A DNA stretch of 64,000 nucleotides from contig JARWIR010000018.1 in the NCBI GenBank assembly GCA_029959085.1, positions 3,286,001 through 3,350,000 of the forward strand. Direction: 5' to 3'. The position numbers and the translations under genes were made by a program. How positions within the stretch are numbered: the first letter of the stretch is position 1; the number at the start of each line of letters is the position of its first letter. Positions 12,018 through 23,715 of the stretch are shown one piece after another. Below the pieces are notes generated by a model. That model saw only the letters and a list, made by a program, of their open reading frames with translations, searched no databases and was not told the DNA's origin. Origin of the DNA: Nemophila menziesii (Eukaryota > Streptophyta > Magnoliopsida > Boraginales > Hydrophyllaceae).

Positions 12018-12470
12018 TTTCCGAAGAGGCATATTCGCCCATATAGGGGTTTATAGTACTTTAGGATAGCTCCTAGGTCCACCCGACAGGGGCATAGGAG
12101 ACATTAGAGTCCTGAGTAATAATATAATACCAATTCTACCCTTAAACATATCAAGGTTATGTTAATTAGGTGGATTCCTCGCGAGACTCACATATCTCTC
12201 ATCTCTGAAGTTTATTATTTCTTTTCTATTAATTTATTTTTAGTCTTTATTTTATTACATATTTAGTTTTAAGAAAACCAAACAAAAATCTTTTCTTTTA
12301 CTTTTCCGTTAAACAATTACTCTTTCTATCTGATTAATACTTGGGTTGAACCTAATCCGTCCCTGAGAACGAACTTGATTATCATATATTACTTGGGACA
12401 ACTGTATACTTGTAGGTTAGTGGTTCCTTTATTTCAGATCTTAAATTTATAAACACACCATGACCCACCA
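12018..12470 (+). repeat. 3' fragment of an LTR (solo-LTR subfamily)
   Basis: Matches the last roughly 460 bp of the solo LTR at 4811-6574 (from TCCGAAGAGGCATATTC to GACCCACCA) and ends at 12470. The 5' three quarters are missing. It abuts sequence homologous to the middle of the LTR at 50881-52475, so it inserted into element A's LTR and its left side was later lost. Confidence 0.8.
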
Positions 12471-13531
12471 GCCCTAGTCCGAATTTCTAATATAAAAGGG
12501 CTTTTAGACTTCTATTTTCACACACAATTCATACGCTTAAGAAAAAAGAGAAGTCAGAACACCAGAGAAGAAGCTAGAGCAAGGAAGAGAAGAAGCCAAG
12601 AGCAGGAGAAATTCAACCTCTCCAATTCGCAGCATATTCAACTCCTCAATTAGGTTTCTTTATCTTTTATTCTGTAAAGCAATTATGAATTCCTTTAATT
12701 TTAATTTCTTAGTTTCATCAATTATGAGCTAAATTCATACAGTACTTGAGAGCACATTAATGGGTAATCCTTATTCTATTTCATTTCATGTTTTTGGTTT
12801 TGGGATTATTGTAATTGAAATCAAATTGGGTAATTAGTATTTTTCATTAATTTGAATTTATCAACTATTATTGAAGTCATGAATCAACAATAGGATTTAG
12901 TATCTAGGCTATTCCATATAGTGGCGTATGGATCACCTTGACGAGGGTTTAGGTACGGAAATAATTAATGAATGTAGGATAGAAATTATTGACCTTGACA
13001 GGCTTAATTAATCCTATGGCCAATTGGGTTAGTAGAACTTAGTCATTCGAAGGTGGACTATAATCACCCTGACGGGGTTTGTAGCACCTAATAATAGCTC
13101 CTTAGTCCTCCCTGACGGGGGTATGGAGAATCCCGAATCCCGACCATTATTATTTACCAATCCGTCCCTTAAACAATACATAAAATGAATAATTTAGGTG
13201 AAATCCTAGAGTTACTCAAGTACTACCTCTCTTTATTACGTCTAGCTAATTTACTTTTCTCACGTCTAGTTTAATACTTGCATTTTAAATTAATTTATTT
13301 AATATTTTAATTAATTGTCTTAGTTAAAAATAAATAACCAAACAACCTTAAAATCACTTATCTGCTTTTACGTGCAATTAATCACTACTTGATAAGCATT
13401 AGAGTCAACCAATCCGTCCCTGAGAACGAATATGTTTATCACATATATTACTTGGGACAACTGTACACTTGCAGTTGTGGTTTCTCTTATCCTTATTTTG
13501 CATTTATTTTAGAACACAGAAGGAACCACCA
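12471..13531 (+). repeat. Partial 5' LTR of element A
   Basis: The last 1061 bp of an LTR very similar to 50881-52475, ending GAACCACCA just before the PBS. It includes the conserved GGGACAACTGTACACTTGCA near 13455, part of a short inverted repeat CAACTG/CAGTTG near the LTR end. The 5' part was lost at the junction with the LTR fragment at 12470. Confidence 0.85.
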
Positions 13532-13537
13532 AGTTTT

Positions 13538-13554
13538 TGCGCCGCTGCCGGGGA
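13538..13554 (+). promoter_or_regulatory. Primer-binding site (tRNA-Asp type), element A
   Basis: TGCGCCGCTGCCGGGGA six bases after the LTR, where tRNA primes minus-strand DNA. It fits the 3' end of plant tRNA-Asp except for one lost G (TGGCGCC became TGCGCC) and one internal mismatch shared by the family. Confidence 0.8.
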
Positions 13555-13659
13555 ACGGTAGCGTGCGGCCTCGGTGTTTATCGTTTAGTGTTAGTTGCAT
13601 TTTATTTTTCAGCTTTATGCTTTGTTTGTTCTTCTTTTTTAGGTTTGTAGGTTTGGAGT

Positions 13660-15630
13660 ATGCGAAGGAAGCTTAGGAATCTTGAACCACCAATTCAAGT
13701 TCTTAATAATCCATAATCACTCGTCAGACTTGCGAACAAGATAAAGAGAGAAGAAAAGGAAGCGAAATAATTATAGGAGAGATTAGCTAGAGAGTTAGAG
13801 ATGGTCGAAAATGGAGTACTAAACAATAATCAAATCTACCCTCCTAATCCTCCAGTTCAAGCCCAAATCAACAATTATCCATGGCTCATTAATGGTCCAG
13901 AACAAGCTCCGCTCCGTGCTCCTTCTCTTGGGATTGGCCCATCAGATATAGATGTTCTGAAATTCCGTCCAGATTCGGGTATGTTAGCTCAATTCCAGAA
14001 TTACGGAAATTTTCGTCGCAAGCCTGGAGAAGATCCTATTCGTGCGGTACAGAAGTTCATCCAAATCTGCGATTCTTACATCACTCAAGGAGTAACAAAA
14101 GAGCAAATGTATTTTGCTACATTCTGATTTTTCGTAATAGATGGAGCGAGTGAATGGCATGATTCACAAGAACCTAGAAAGATCACTAATTGGGAACAAC
14201 TACAGACAACGTTTTTTGACAGATACTACCCAACAAATATGAGATTAGATGCTCAACTCGAATTAACACATTTCCGACAAGAATATGATGAAGCTTTGGG
14301 TAGAAGTTTGTCAAGATTTCAGCTTTATCTGCGAAGAGTCCCTGATCATTGCCTTACAGAACAACAACAATTGAAAATCTTTTACAAGGGCCTTGATGGA
14401 CAATCAAGAAAGGATTTAGATTTGTTATGTGGTGGTGGATTTTTACAGGTTCATGTCGTTCACGCGAAGATCATCTTGGATAGAACGGTAAGGAATGAAG
14501 TGGGTTGGAATACTGTGAGAACACCTGTTAAAGGGGGAGTTAATAATATAAATATTGAAGAAAAGTTCACCTCCTTAGAAAACAAATTGCAAACCACATT
14601 GGAGCAACAATTGAAACAACTTATATTAGCTGTGAAAGAGGGTTTTTAGAGTAAAAAGGTTGAAGTGAATGCTATGCAAGAAGTTTATGGGTGTTCATTT
14701 TATGGTGTGAATGATCATGAATGGGAGAATTTTCAATATAATCAAGAGTCCGTGATGTTTGTTTCCAACCGAGGGAAGTACAATTCGAGTGGTCAAGGAT
14801 ATCAACCAAACAGAAACCATTCTGGGTTTCAGTATTCGAATCCTAATGGGGCAACTAATCCAACTCACGCGTATCAGTCGCGTCCCCAAGGTAATAACAA
14901 TTATAATCCAAGAATGCAGAATAACTACCAAGGGGGACAAGGTCATGGAAATTATGTTCAGAGACAGCCTCCTCAAGATATTATAACGATACCATGAATC
15001 AGAAATCTTTACCTGCTCAACCACAAGAAGGTGAGAATAACCTTCGAAAAACTGTAGAAGATTTGATTACCCTTCATGCACAGTCAGCCCAAAGGAAACA
15101 AGCTTCTGAAGCACACATTAAGATGTTAGAGAATCAATTTGCGCAAATGACAAAACAACTGAATCAGCGTCCACAAGGGCAACTCCCTAGTGACACTGAA
15201 AATCCGAAACAACAAGAAGACTGCAATGATGTGACTCTCAGAAGTGGTAGGAACCTTCCTCCACCTCATTTTCCTGTTATGAAAGAGAAGGAAGTTAGTA
15301 GAAAAGAAAAGGATGTGGTGGATACAAATAAAGAAGTTGAAGTAGAAGAAGTGGAGAGGCCTATTGAGATTACGCAAAAGAAAGATGATGTTGTGATAAA
15401 TCGTCCTCCGCCACCGTTTCCATCTAGAGTTCAAAAGAAGGGTGATAAGCCCGATTATCGAAAATTCTTGAACAAAGTGAGTGGCCTTAACATTAATATA
15501 CTGTTTTTACAAGCTATTAGAGATGTACCCAAGTATGCAAAATTTCTGAAAAGAGCCCTTACCAACAAAAGGCCGTATTGCGAAAATGAGATGATTGGTT
15601 TACCTGAAGAATGTAGTGATATTTGTCAAA
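13660..15630 (+). pseudogene. gag: Element A gag remnant
   Basis: Gag forms the virus-like particle. The start MRRKLRNLEPPIQ is shared with element G. The capsid-like region begins FRPDSGMLAQFQNYGNF and includes ICDSYITQGVTKEQ and the RLDAQLELTHF helix. The nucleocapsid zinc knuckle has lost two of three cysteines (CSFYGVNDHEWENF versus CEYCGVNDHDWGNC in B). Stops are seen at about 13714, 13768, 13774, 14125 and 14647, with a frameshift near 14980. The last part (PPPPFPSRVQKKGD to LPEECSDICQ) is the conserved Gag-PR linker. It is clearly non-functional. Confidence 0.88.
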
Positions 15631-16079
15631 GTAAGCTACCTCCCAAGTTACTTGATCCTGGGAGTTTCACAATTCCTATATATATTGGAGAAGAATGGAA
15701 AGGTAAAGCACTATGTGATTTGGATGCAAGCATTAATCTTATGCCCAAATAAATCTTTGAAAAGTTGAAAGTTAGAGTAGCAAGATCCACCTCTATGGTC
15801 TTGCAAATGGCGAATCGATCCCTCACACATCCTGAGGGTCGAATAGAAGATGTCCTCGTCAAGGCAGGTACTTTAATTTTTCCCGTTGATTTTGTTATTC
15901 TTGAATACGACGTGGATAGGAATGTCCCCATTATTTTGGGAAGACCATTCCTAGCCACGGTGTGTACTTTAATTGATGTAGAAAACGGAGAATTGACCAT
16001 GAGAATCCAAGACGAGGAAGTGAAGTTTAATGTATTCCGAGCTATGAAGTTTCCAGATTCTCAAGAGGATTGTTTCTGA
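15631..16079 (+). pseudogene. Element A aspartic protease remnant
   Basis: Retroviral-type protease that would cleave the Gag-Pol precursor. The core reads CDLDASINLMP, where the family has CDLGASINLMP, so the glycine next to the catalytic aspartate is replaced by aspartate. A stop follows at about 15750 and the flap/C-terminal half continues at 15765 with VILEYDVDRNVPIILGRPF. A further stop ends the segment at 16079. Confidence 0.85.
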
Positions 16080-17373
16080 ATGGATGTAGTTGAGCATGCC
16101 ACGCAAGAGGTATATAATGAATTTACTTATGATGATGTATTGCAGGTAGCTTTGACACTTGATCTACCTGAACTGATGGAAGAGCTTGCCGAAATAGTGG
16201 CAACTCTTAACTTTGAGAATCCAAAGCATAGGCGTTTAGCCTATGAACCTGTAAGAGAACTGGGGGAGATTGTGTCTAAAAAGAAACCTTCAATTGAATC
16301 TCCTCCGCAGTTGGAAGAAAAGCCATTACCATCACACTTGAGGTATGCATATATAGGTACAAATGAAACTCTACCTGTTATTGTTTCAGCAAATTTAACA
16401 GGTCCTCAAGAAAATAAACTGTTGCGTGTGTTAAGAGCAAATAAAGAGGCGATAGGACAATTGCTGACATCAAACGCATTAGTCCCTCCTATTGTCAACA
16501 AAAAATCATTTTTGAAGATGATAGCGCAAGCTCAGTTGAAGGCCATATGAGATTAATTCCAGCTATGAAGGAAGTAGTGAAGAAGAAAGTTATCAAGCTT
16601 TTAGACGCGGGAATCATCTATCCCATTTCGAGTAGTGAATGGGTTAGTCCAGTTCAATGCGTGCCAAATAAAGGAGGAATTACTACCATCCTCAATGCTC
16701 AGAATGACGCCATTCCCTCAAGAACTGTTGTTGGGTGGAGAGTGTGTATGGATTACCGCAAATTGAACAAGGTCACTAGAAAATATCACTTTCCTCTTCC
16801 CTTCATAAATCAGATGTTAGATAAGTTAGCTGGTAGAGAGTATTACTGTTTTTTGGATGGATATTCAGGAAATAATCAAATTTATGTTGCTCCAGAACAT
16901 CAAAATAAGACAACCTTTACTTGTCCCTTTGGTACTTTTGCATATCGCAGAATGCCATTTGGATTATGTAATGCACCTGCTAAGTGTCAAAGATGTATGA
17001 TGGCAATCTTCTGGGATATGATCGATGACTTCCTTGAGGTATTTATGGATGATTTCTCTGTATTTGGTGATAACTTCGATAAGTTTTTACAGAATTTAGA
17101 GAAAGTTTAGATTAGATACAAGGAAACTGATTTTGTTTTAAATTGGGAGAAGTGTCATTTTATGGTTCGAGAAGGTATATTGTTAGGTCACAAGGTTTCT
17201 AGTGCTGGTTTGGAGGTTGATCGAGCAAAGATAGAGGTAATAAAAAATATCCCCCCTCCCGTTTCTGTAAAAAGGGTGAGAAGCTTTCTAGGCCATGCTA
17301 GCTTTTATAGGAGATTGATTAATGACTTTTCTAAGATTGCTAAACCACTATGTAACTTACTTGAGAAGGACAC
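16080..17373 (+). pseudogene. Element A reverse transcriptase / start of RNase H remnant
   Basis: Begins with the PR-RT linker (16080-16550, frameshift near 16460-16550). RT runs from AMKEVVKKKVIKLLDAGIIY through WRVCMDYRKLNK, the catalytic FLDGYSG, the primer-grip-side motif RRMPFGLCNAP and the catalytic [12 protein letters not shown] stop lies at 17108-17110. The thumb segment resumes at 17162 ([19 protein letters not shown]) and ends in LLEKDT at 17373, cut by the LTR of element B. The catalytic aspartates are still present, but the frame is broken. Confidence 0.88.
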
Positions 17374-18945
17374 TGATGTCTCCCTAATTGTTCTTATTTT
17401 AGACCCTTGGGAGACATCATTTTTTATGTTTATTTAATCATTTTGATAGACTTTAGGACTAAAAATGCAATATTCCGAATTTCCTCTTTATTTTCTAGTA
17501 TTTTTTATTTATTAAACTTTTGCGCGTAATTCTGTGTATTTTAGTGGAAAGTTTGTAGGTTTTGAATATTAGCAAGGAGAGGAATCCGAGAAGAAAGTAA
17601 AAGATCGTGATATGGAGTCAAAGCTTGAATAAATTCCAAAAAGAATTATATTTTGAAGCTGCAAATCTAGAAAATAGGCCAAAGATTGCTGATTTCGAGG
17701 CACTTACGAGTTGATTTAGCCGCTGACCTTTGAAGATATTATGTTCCTTATTGAGTTACCGAAATTTAGCAAGTGATTTGAGGTCAATTGGATTTATAAC
17801 GAATCGGCTAGAGCTGTTTTAGTGGAGGTGGTGCAGCAGTTACGAGATTTTGGGCTTAGAAAATGGACTTGGGCTTTTATTTTTTAACTTAAACCTTAAG
17901 ACAAAGCCTAATCCGTTTTTCACCTTATAAAATGGGCTTTTGACTTCTATTTTTCATACAACTCATTATTCAAAAAGAGAAGCATCAGAGAGAAGTCAAC
18001 GAAGGAAGCAGAAGAAAGCTGAAGAGCTGGAGAGGGTCTATATCTCCATTCACAGCCGTATCTATTTCCGAAAATTAGGTTTTTCTTATTTCTATTTCTG
18101 TAAAACAATATGAGTCTTATTTCTTTTAATTTAGTTTTAATTTCCATTAGCATGAGCTAATTTCTCTTAGTACTTGAGAATGCTTAATGGGTGAATCCTA
18201 AAACTATTGATTTTCATATGTTTGAATTTGGGTTTTAATTAATTAAATCGAATTGAGTCTTTTACATTATTCTGTAATTAGTGATTATTTATTATTTTTG
18301 GAGTAGCTAACTAAGAACAGGTGTTAGTATCTAAACTATTCCACATATGTGGCGTGTGGATCATCTTGACGGGGGGTTTAGGTATGAAATTAATTACTCA
18401 ATATAAGATATAAATTATTTGATTCTGACGAACATAATTAATCTTAGGGCCAATGAGGTAATTTAGCTTAATCATTCGAAAGTGGATCATATTTACCCTG
18501 ACGGGACTTGTGACACTCTAGAATAGCTTTGTAGTCCACCCTGACGGGGGTACAAAGATTCTTGAATCCCGACAATTGTCAATTGACCAATTTGACCCTT
18601 AAACAACATATGATATGAAATAGAGTTAGGAGGATCCCTTGTGATTCTCAAGTATTGCCTGCTCATACTTGCGTCTCACCTTTATTTACTTGCGTCTAGT
18701 TATTTAATTGCATTTTCATATTAGTCTTTCATACATAGAATTAATACAAACCAACTAATCAACTATTAAATATTTTATTTGCTTTCATAAGTGAAATCAT
18801 TCATTAATCGATAAGCATTGTAGTTAACCATACCGTCCCTGCGAACGATCCTGTTTATCACTATTATTACTTGGGACAACTGTACACTTGCGGTTGTGGT
18901 TCTCTTACTTATTGCATTATTTTTAGAACACACAAAGGACCACCA
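17374..18945 (+). repeat. 5' LTR of element B
   Basis: Complete LTR of 1572 bp, TGATGTCTCC to GGACCACCA, with the 46-bp terminal inverted-repeat module at 17374-17419. It is preceded by element A pol sequence and followed by the PBS. Confidence 0.92.
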
Positions 18946-18951
18946 AGTTTT

Positions 18952-18969
18952 TGGCGCCGCTGTCGGGGA
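18952..18969 (+). promoter_or_regulatory. Primer-binding site (tRNA-Asp type), element B
   Basis: TGGCGCCGCTGTCGGGGA directly after LTR-AGTTTT. It matches the plant tRNA-Asp 3' end with two differences, one of which (C to T, 18963) is private to this copy. Confidence 0.85.
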
Positions 18970-19076
18970 CGGTAGCGTGTGACCACGGTGTTTATCCTTT
19001 TGTGACTAGTTGCATTTTTTTTTATCAGTTTTACGCTTTTAGTTTGTTCATCTTTTCAGGTTTTTAGGTTTGGTGT

Positions 19077-21530
19077 ATGCGAAGGAGACTCTTTAAGGAT
19101 ACAGAGCTATCACCTCCGATCCTTAATAATCCAGAATCATTTATCAGACTTGCTAACAAGAGAAGGAAAGAACAAGAAGCTAGAGAAGTAGAAGAATTAG
19201 CGAACAGAATGGAAAATATTAATATTCATAACCAAGAGAACCCAGGAGTTCAGCTAAACGGAAATGGTCAGCCATTAGTACCTCCAGGAATTCCTAATCC
19301 TCCAGTTCAAGTTCAAGTGGCCGATCCATGGTTTCTCACCGGTCCCGCTCAAGAACCATTCCTTGCCCCTCCTCTTGGGATTGGCCCAACTGATATCAAT
19401 GTTCCGAGATTCCGTCCAGATTCGGGTATGCTAGCTCAATTTCAGAATTTCGGAAACTTTCGTGGCAAGCCCAGAGAAGATCCACTACGCGCAGTGCAAA
19501 AATTTATGCAAATCTGTGATTCATACGTTACGCAAGGAGTAACAAGGGAGCAATTGTATTATGCTACATTCAGGTTTTTCTTAATAGATGGAGCGAGTGA
19601 TTGGCATGATTCGCAAGAACCAAGGAAGATTACGAATTGGGAGCAGTTACAGGCTGCGTTTTTCGACAGATATTATCCGTCCAACATGAGGTTAGATGCT
19701 CAACTTGAGTTAACACATTTCAAACAAGACTACGGTGAAGCATTGGGTAGAAGTTGGTCGAGATTTAAGAAATATTTACGAAGAGTCCCCAATCATGACC
19801 TTTCTAAACAACAACAATTGAAAATTTTCTATAATGGTCTTGAGGGGAGTTCGCAAAAAGATTTAGATTTGTTGTGTGGTGGTGCGTTTTTACGAGTTCA
19901 ACCTGCGTATGGAAGAATTATTTTGGATAGAACAGTTGATAATGAAGTGGGATGGAATACCGTAAGAACACCAGTTAAAGGAGGAGTTAATAATGTCAAC
20001 ATCGAAGAAAAGTTCAACTCCTTAGAGAACAAGATACAAACCACATTAGAACAACAGTTGAGACAACTTACTTTAGCCGTGAAAGAGGGTTTTTCGAATA
20101 AAAGTGTTGAGGTGAAGGTTGCGCAAGAAGTGTATGGATGTGAGTATTGTGGTGTGAATGATCACGATTGGGGGAATTGTCAGAATAATCAAGAGTCCGT
20201 GATGTTTGTCTCCAATAGAGGAAACTTTAATTTGAGTGGTAATGGATATCAGCCTAACAGAAACCATCGTGGGTTTCAATACTCAAATCCTAATGGGGCA
20301 GCAAATCCTACATACGCATATCAGCCGCGTCCCCAAGGTAACAACTTCAATCCAAGACCACATAATAATTATCAAGGGGGACAGAGTCAAGGAAACTATG
20401 TTCAGAGACAAGCCCCTCAAGAAAGTTATAACGAAACCATGAACCAAAAAGCCTTACCTGCTCAACCACAAGAAGGTGCGATTAACCTTCAGAAAACCGT
20501 TGAGAACTTAATTGCTCTCTAGACGCTATCTATTCATAATCAACAAGCGTCTGACGCAGATATTAAACTATTAGAGAATCAACTTGCTCAAATCACAAAA
20601 CAACTTAATCAACGTCCACAAGGGCAACTCCCTAGTGACACAAAAAATCCGAGACAACATGAAGATTGCAAAGCTGTTACTCTCAGAAGTGGTAAGAACC
20701 TCCCTCCACCCCCTTTTCCAGTTATGAAAGAGAAAGAAGTTCCAAGAAAAGAAAAGGATGTGGTTGAGAAAGAGAAAGATGTTGAGGTTGAAGAAATAGA
20801 GAGGCCGATTGAGATTCCAAAGAAGAAAGATGATGTTGTAATCAATCGCCCTCCTCCACCATTTCCATCTCGAGTTCAGAAAAAGGGTGATATGGCCGAT
20901 TATCAAAGATTCTTTAACAAGGTGAGTGGATTCAATATTAATATTCCATTTTTACAAGCTATTAGGGATGTTCCCAAATATGCAAAGTTCTTAAAAAGGG
21001 CCCTCACCAACAAAAGGTCGTGTTGTGATAATGAGATGGTTGGTCTTCCTGAAGAATGTAGTGTTATTTGTCAAAGTAAATTACCTCCAAAGTTACTTGA
21101 TCCGGGAAGTTTCACAATTCTGATATCAATTGGAGAAGAATGGAAAGGTAAAGCACTATGTGATTTGGGTGCAAGCATCAATCTTATGCCCAAATGGATC
21201 TTTGATAAACTGAAAATTGGAGAAGCAAGACCTACTTCTATGGTCTTACAAATAGCGGATCGATCTCTTGCACATCCGGAAGGTCAAATTGAAGATGTCC
21301 TCGTTAAGGCAGGTACGTTAGTTTTTCCTGTTGATTTTGTTATTCTTGAAAACGAAGCGGATAGGAATGTCCCTATTATTTTGGGAAGACCATTCTTAGC
21401 CACGGGGCGTACCTTGATTGATGTAGAGAACGGTGAATTGACGATGAGAATCCAAGACGAGGAGGTCAAATTTAATGTGTTCCGAGCTATGAAGTTTCCA
21501 GATTCTCAAGAAGATTGCTTTCGAATGGAT
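19077..21530 (+). pseudogene. gag: Element B gag-protease, long frame with a single nonsense codon
   Basis: Starts MRRRLFKDTELSPP at 19077. The Gag has an acidic/coiled N-terminus, a capsid-like region (FRPDSGMLAQFQNFGNFRG; SDWHDSQEPRKITNWEQL) and an intact CCHC zinc knuckle, CEYCGVNDHDWGNC (about 20130-20172). A G/N/Q/Y-rich stretch follows. One TAG at 20520-20522 interrupts the frame, which then continues unchanged. The protease has the catalytic CDLGASINLMP (near 21160), the flap-side DVLVKAGTLVFPVDFVIL, and ILGRPFLATGRTLID. Apart from the single stop this portion looks coding-competent. The same frame runs on to 21962. Confidence 0.9.
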
Positions 21531-22833
21531 GTAGTTGAGCGTGCCACACAAGAGGTATATAATGAATTTTCTTATGATGATATCTTGCAGGAAGCTTTAA
21601 CTGTTGATGCACCTGAGTTCATCGAAGAGCTTGCTGAAACAGTGACAACTCTTAATTCTAAGAATCCTAAGTATAGGCGTCCTGCCTATGAACCCGTGAG
21701 AGAACCGGGGGAGATTGTTCCTAAAAAGAAGCCTTCAATCAAATCTCCTCCGGAGTTGGAAGAAAAGCCATTACCAGCACACTTGAGGTATGCGTATTTA
21801 GGTACTAATGAAACTCTACCTGTTATTGTTTCAGCAAATTTAACAGGTCCTCAAGAAGATAAACTGTTGCGTGTGTTAAGAGACAACAAAGAGGCGATAG
21901 GATGGACAATTGCTGACATCAAAGGCATTAGTCCCTCCTATTGTCAACACAATCATACTTGAAGATGATAACGCACGCTTAATTGAAGGTCTAAGGAGAT
22001 TAATGCCTGCTATGAAAGAGGTAGTGAAGAACGAAGTTATCAAGCTGTTAGACGCGGGGATTATTTATCCCATCTCGAGTAGTGAATGGGTGAGTCCTGT
22101 TCAATGTGTGCCAAAGAAAGGAGGAATTACAACTGTTCTAAATGCTCAGAATGAAGCCATTCCTTCGAGAACGGTTGTTGGATGGAGAGTTTGTATGGAT
22201 TATCGGAAATTGAACAAGGCCACCAGGAAAGATCACTTCCCCTTGCCCTTCATTGATCAGATGTTAGATAAATTGGCTGGTAGAGAGTAATACTGTTTCT
22301 TAGATGGCTATTCTGGGTATAATCAGATCTATGTGGCTCCAGAAGATCAACATTAAACAACATTTACATGTACCTTTGGTACTTTTGCATATCGCAGAAT
22401 GCCATTTGGGTTGTGTAATGAACCAACTACCTTTCAGAGATGTATGATGGCTATCTTCTGGGATATGATCGATAATTTTCTTGAAGTTTTTATGGATGAT
22501 TTCTTCGTGTTTGGTGATGATTTTGATAAATGTTTACATAACTTGGAGAAAGTGTTAATCAGATGCAAGGAAACAGATTTGGTCTTAAACTGGGAGAAGT
22601 GTCATTTCATGGTTCGCGAAGGTATAGTTCTGGGTCATAAGGTTTCAAGTGCTGGGTTAGAGGTTGATAGAGCGAAGATAGAGGTAATTAAAACTCTTCC
22701 CCCTCCTATTTTTGTTAAAGGGGTAAGAAGTTTTCTTGGCCATGCTGGCTTTTATAGGCGTTTCATTAAAGACTTTTCTAAGATTGCTAAACCGCTATGT
22801 AACTTACTTGAAAAGGATTCCAAATTCCTTATA
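21531..22833 (+). pseudogene. Element B reverse transcriptase remnant
   Basis: The PR-RT linker continues from protease in frame. A 2-bp deletion near 21950 (SYCQH-x-IILEDD) shifts the frame. RT then reads AMKEVVKNEVIKLLDAGIIY and WRVCMDYRKLNKATRKDHF. Stops are at 22288-22290 (after AGRE) and near 22355 (EDQH-stop-TTFTC). The palm catalytic motif is FMDDFFVFGDD, and the thumb reaches [13 protein letters not shown]. Homology stops at about 22833. The RT core motifs are intact but unreadable as one protein. Confidence 0.87.
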
Positions 22834-22837
22834 AACA

Positions 22838-22925
22838 ATAACTTTCGCTCCAAGAACATAAGAGCGAAACTTATCGAATGAATACACATCTGCTAGCAAT
22901 TCTTTCTCTGTAACTGTATAATTAA
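22838..22925 (-). pseudogene. Stray RNase H fragment
   Basis: About 29 codons of RNase H on the minus strand, reading [20 protein letters not shown] then RSYVLGAKVIV. It lies downstream of element C's integrase, which is the wrong order, and C has its own RNase H at 23900-24350. It must come from another copy or a rearrangement. It is bounded by B's RT end and C's truncated integrase. Confidence 0.75.
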
Positions 22926-23715
22926 CTTACTTGGATCCATATTCATCTCCGCAATTGCCTAATAGGCAGCCATTTCAAGCTCAAGAGGTAAGTGACAAGC
23001 CTTACCATACACAATACGATACGGAGATGCACCCACAGGCGTCTTGAACGCAGTACGATATGCCCACAACGCATCATCTAATTTCATTTACCAATCCTTG
23101 CGTGTGGAACCAACTGTCTTCTCAAGAATGGATTTGATCTCTCGATTAGAGACCTCAGCTTGCCAATTGGCTTGTGGATGATACGCGGTAGATACACGAT
23201 GTCTCACACCATACTTCTCTAGAACTTTCTTCAGATATTTGTTCACAAAGTGTGAACCTCCATCACTGATAATAACTCGAGGTGTACCATGTCTAGTGAA
23301 GATGTGTGACTTCAAGAATTTAATCACTACTCGCGAATCATTGGTTGGTAGAGCTACAACCTCTACCCATTTAGACACGTAATCAACAGCTAGTAGGATG
23401 TATAGGTTTCCGTTAGATGGTACAAAAGGACCCATAAAATTGATACCCCATACATCGAATATCTCAACTTCCAGAACATTATTACGCGGCATCTCATCTC
23501 TCTTAGATAGATTACCAGTAAACTGGCATCTGTGACATTTCTTGACATACTCATGACAATCCTTATGTAAAGTGGGCCAATAAAAACCGGATTGTAGTAT
23601 CTTTGCAGCTGTGCAGTCACCCTTGAAGTGTCCTCCGTACGGTGAATCATGACAACCCATAATAATGGATAGAATATCTTTATCTGGTATGCATCTCCTC
23701 ACCATCTGATCACTG
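22926..23715 (-). pseudogene. Element C integrase remnant, first catalytic Asp replaced by Asn
   Basis: The HHCC zinc finger is visible (HDSPYGGHF with the later [11 protein letters not shown]). The core has WGINFMGPF where element M has WGIDFMGPF, so the first residue of the DDE triad is changed from D to N. The second aspartate ([11 protein letters not shown]) and the glutamate ([12 protein letters not shown]) remain. A frame break lies near 23088, and homology ends near 22926, before the GPY/F-type tail. A stop separates it from RNase H at about 23722. It would be inactive even without the breaks. Confidence 0.85.

Larger units (their letters stand above)
12471..17373 (+). mobile_element. 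Element A: degenerate Athila-like retrotransposon, truncated at both ends
   Basis: Order: partial 5' LTR, tRNA-Asp PBS, gag, protease, reverse transcriptase, start of RNase H. Many stops and frameshifts mark it as old. It ends at 17373, where the LTR of element B begins, so B inserted into A's RNase H region. The rest of A's pol and its 3' LTR are not found in the window. Confidence 0.85.
17374..22833 (+). mobile_element. Element B: Athila-like retrotransposon nested in element A, 3' truncated
   Basis: Full 5' LTR, PBS, a long gag-protease frame with only one nonsense codon, and RT. It is the least decayed Gag in the window. It ends abruptly near 22833 in the RT-RNaseH connection (CNLLEKDSKFL), where minus-strand pol sequence starts. 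The RNase H, integrase, ORF2 and 3' LTR of B are missing, so the right-hand TSD cannot be checked. Confidence 0.87.
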
